Part shown: piece by piece, positions 4,966-5,064 of the stretch
Layout: each line of letters starts with the position of its first letter
Position numbering within the stretch: the first letter of the stretch is position 1
DNA from: BOG-908 sp964244695
GTDB lineage: Bacteria > Pseudomonadota > Alphaproteobacteria > Acetobacterales > Acetobacteraceae
Assembly: GCA_964244695.1 (NCBI GenBank)
Contig: CAXTJZ010000247.1
Location: 1-5,064 of the forward strand
DNA length: 5,064 nt
Direction of reading: 5' to 3'
The notes under the pieces: generated by a model
What the model was told of the DNA's origin: nothing
Database searches by the model: none
What the model saw: the letters and a program-made list of their open reading frames with translations, nothing else
Program-made: the position numbers and the translations under genes

Positions 4966-5064
4966 CTACGGCCCGACAACTTCCCCCGCGTCGACGCCCC
5001 ACATATCGGAGCGCTGCAGCCAGCCGCGGTAGTCGGCCACCTGCACCTGGCACCAATCCTTGCC
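4966..5064 (-). CDS. 3' end of SH3-like domain protein (partial)
   Basis: The minus strand carries an open frame from the window edge to TAG (4968-4966), giving the last 32 residues. It reads GKDWCQVQVADYRGWL, then QRSDMWGVDAGEVVGP. WCxVxVxDYRGWLxRxxxWGV is the pattern of a bacterial SH3-like domain (the SH3_4 type found as small exported proteins in alphaproteobacteria). Such domains often bind cell-wall peptides or stabilise envelope proteins. The N-terminus, including any signal peptide, lies outside the window. The gene is convergent with the lipoprotein and separated from it by repeat copy 3. The family is a recognition from a short stretch, so the call is moderate. Confidence 0.6.
   Translation of the reverse strand, partial: GKDWCQVQVADYRGWLQRSDMWGVDAGEVVGP

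Overview
The window is high-GC DNA with ordinary bacterial gene density. It most likely comes from an alphaproteobacterium, probably of the Acetobacteraceae (Gluconacetobacter/Komagataeibacter-like). Two things suggest this. The order sppA (3' end) - ihfB - lapA - trpF is an alphaproteobacterial neighbourhood. The A/T-tract intergenic repeat, present in three copies, resembles repeats I remember from acetic acid bacteria. That assignment rests on memory and could not be checked here.

Layout. Positions 1-733 hold a compact + strand cluster: the last 14 codons of a probable SppA peptidase, a possible 11-codon leader ORF whose stop overlaps the next start (ATGA), ihfB (nucleoid protein IHF beta), and lapA (two-helix DUF1049 membrane protein). 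Repeat copy 1 (733-882) separates lapA from trpF (888-1523, tryptophan synthesis). Repeat copy 2 (1522-1649) fills the gap between trpF and a convergent gene for an extended short-chain reductase (complement 1642-2676, dihydroflavonol-4-reductase-like). The expected trpB and trpA do not follow trpF. A TetR-family regulator (2733-3302) is divergent from the reductase. The 56-base gap between them holds overlapping face-to-face promoter candidates around one small palindrome, which suggests a self-contained repressor/reductase module.

The most distinctive gene is at 3426-4799. It encodes a predicted outer-membrane lipoprotein that joins an SLT lytic transglycosylase domain to a C-terminal SPOR domain. 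The Pro/Ala-rich linker carries three copies of a two-cysteine motif, CWQDPxAAYDPxAPCR, which I do not recognise. Repeat copy 3 (4803-4961) follows it and separates it from a convergent gene, of which only the last 32 codons are present (complement 4966-5064, SH3-like domain).

How the parts relate. The first cluster is housekeeping. The TetR/reductase pair looks like an accessory detoxification or redox module next to trpF. The lipoprotein and the SH3-like protein both suggest envelope or cell-wall work. All three repeat copies lie in the same orientation at gene ends and probably affect RNA structure or transcript ends. No tRNA, rRNA, CRISPR array, transposase or phage gene was seen. No stretch over 300 bases lacks a gene; the longest gaps (about 120-165 bases) are almost all repeat or promoter DNA.
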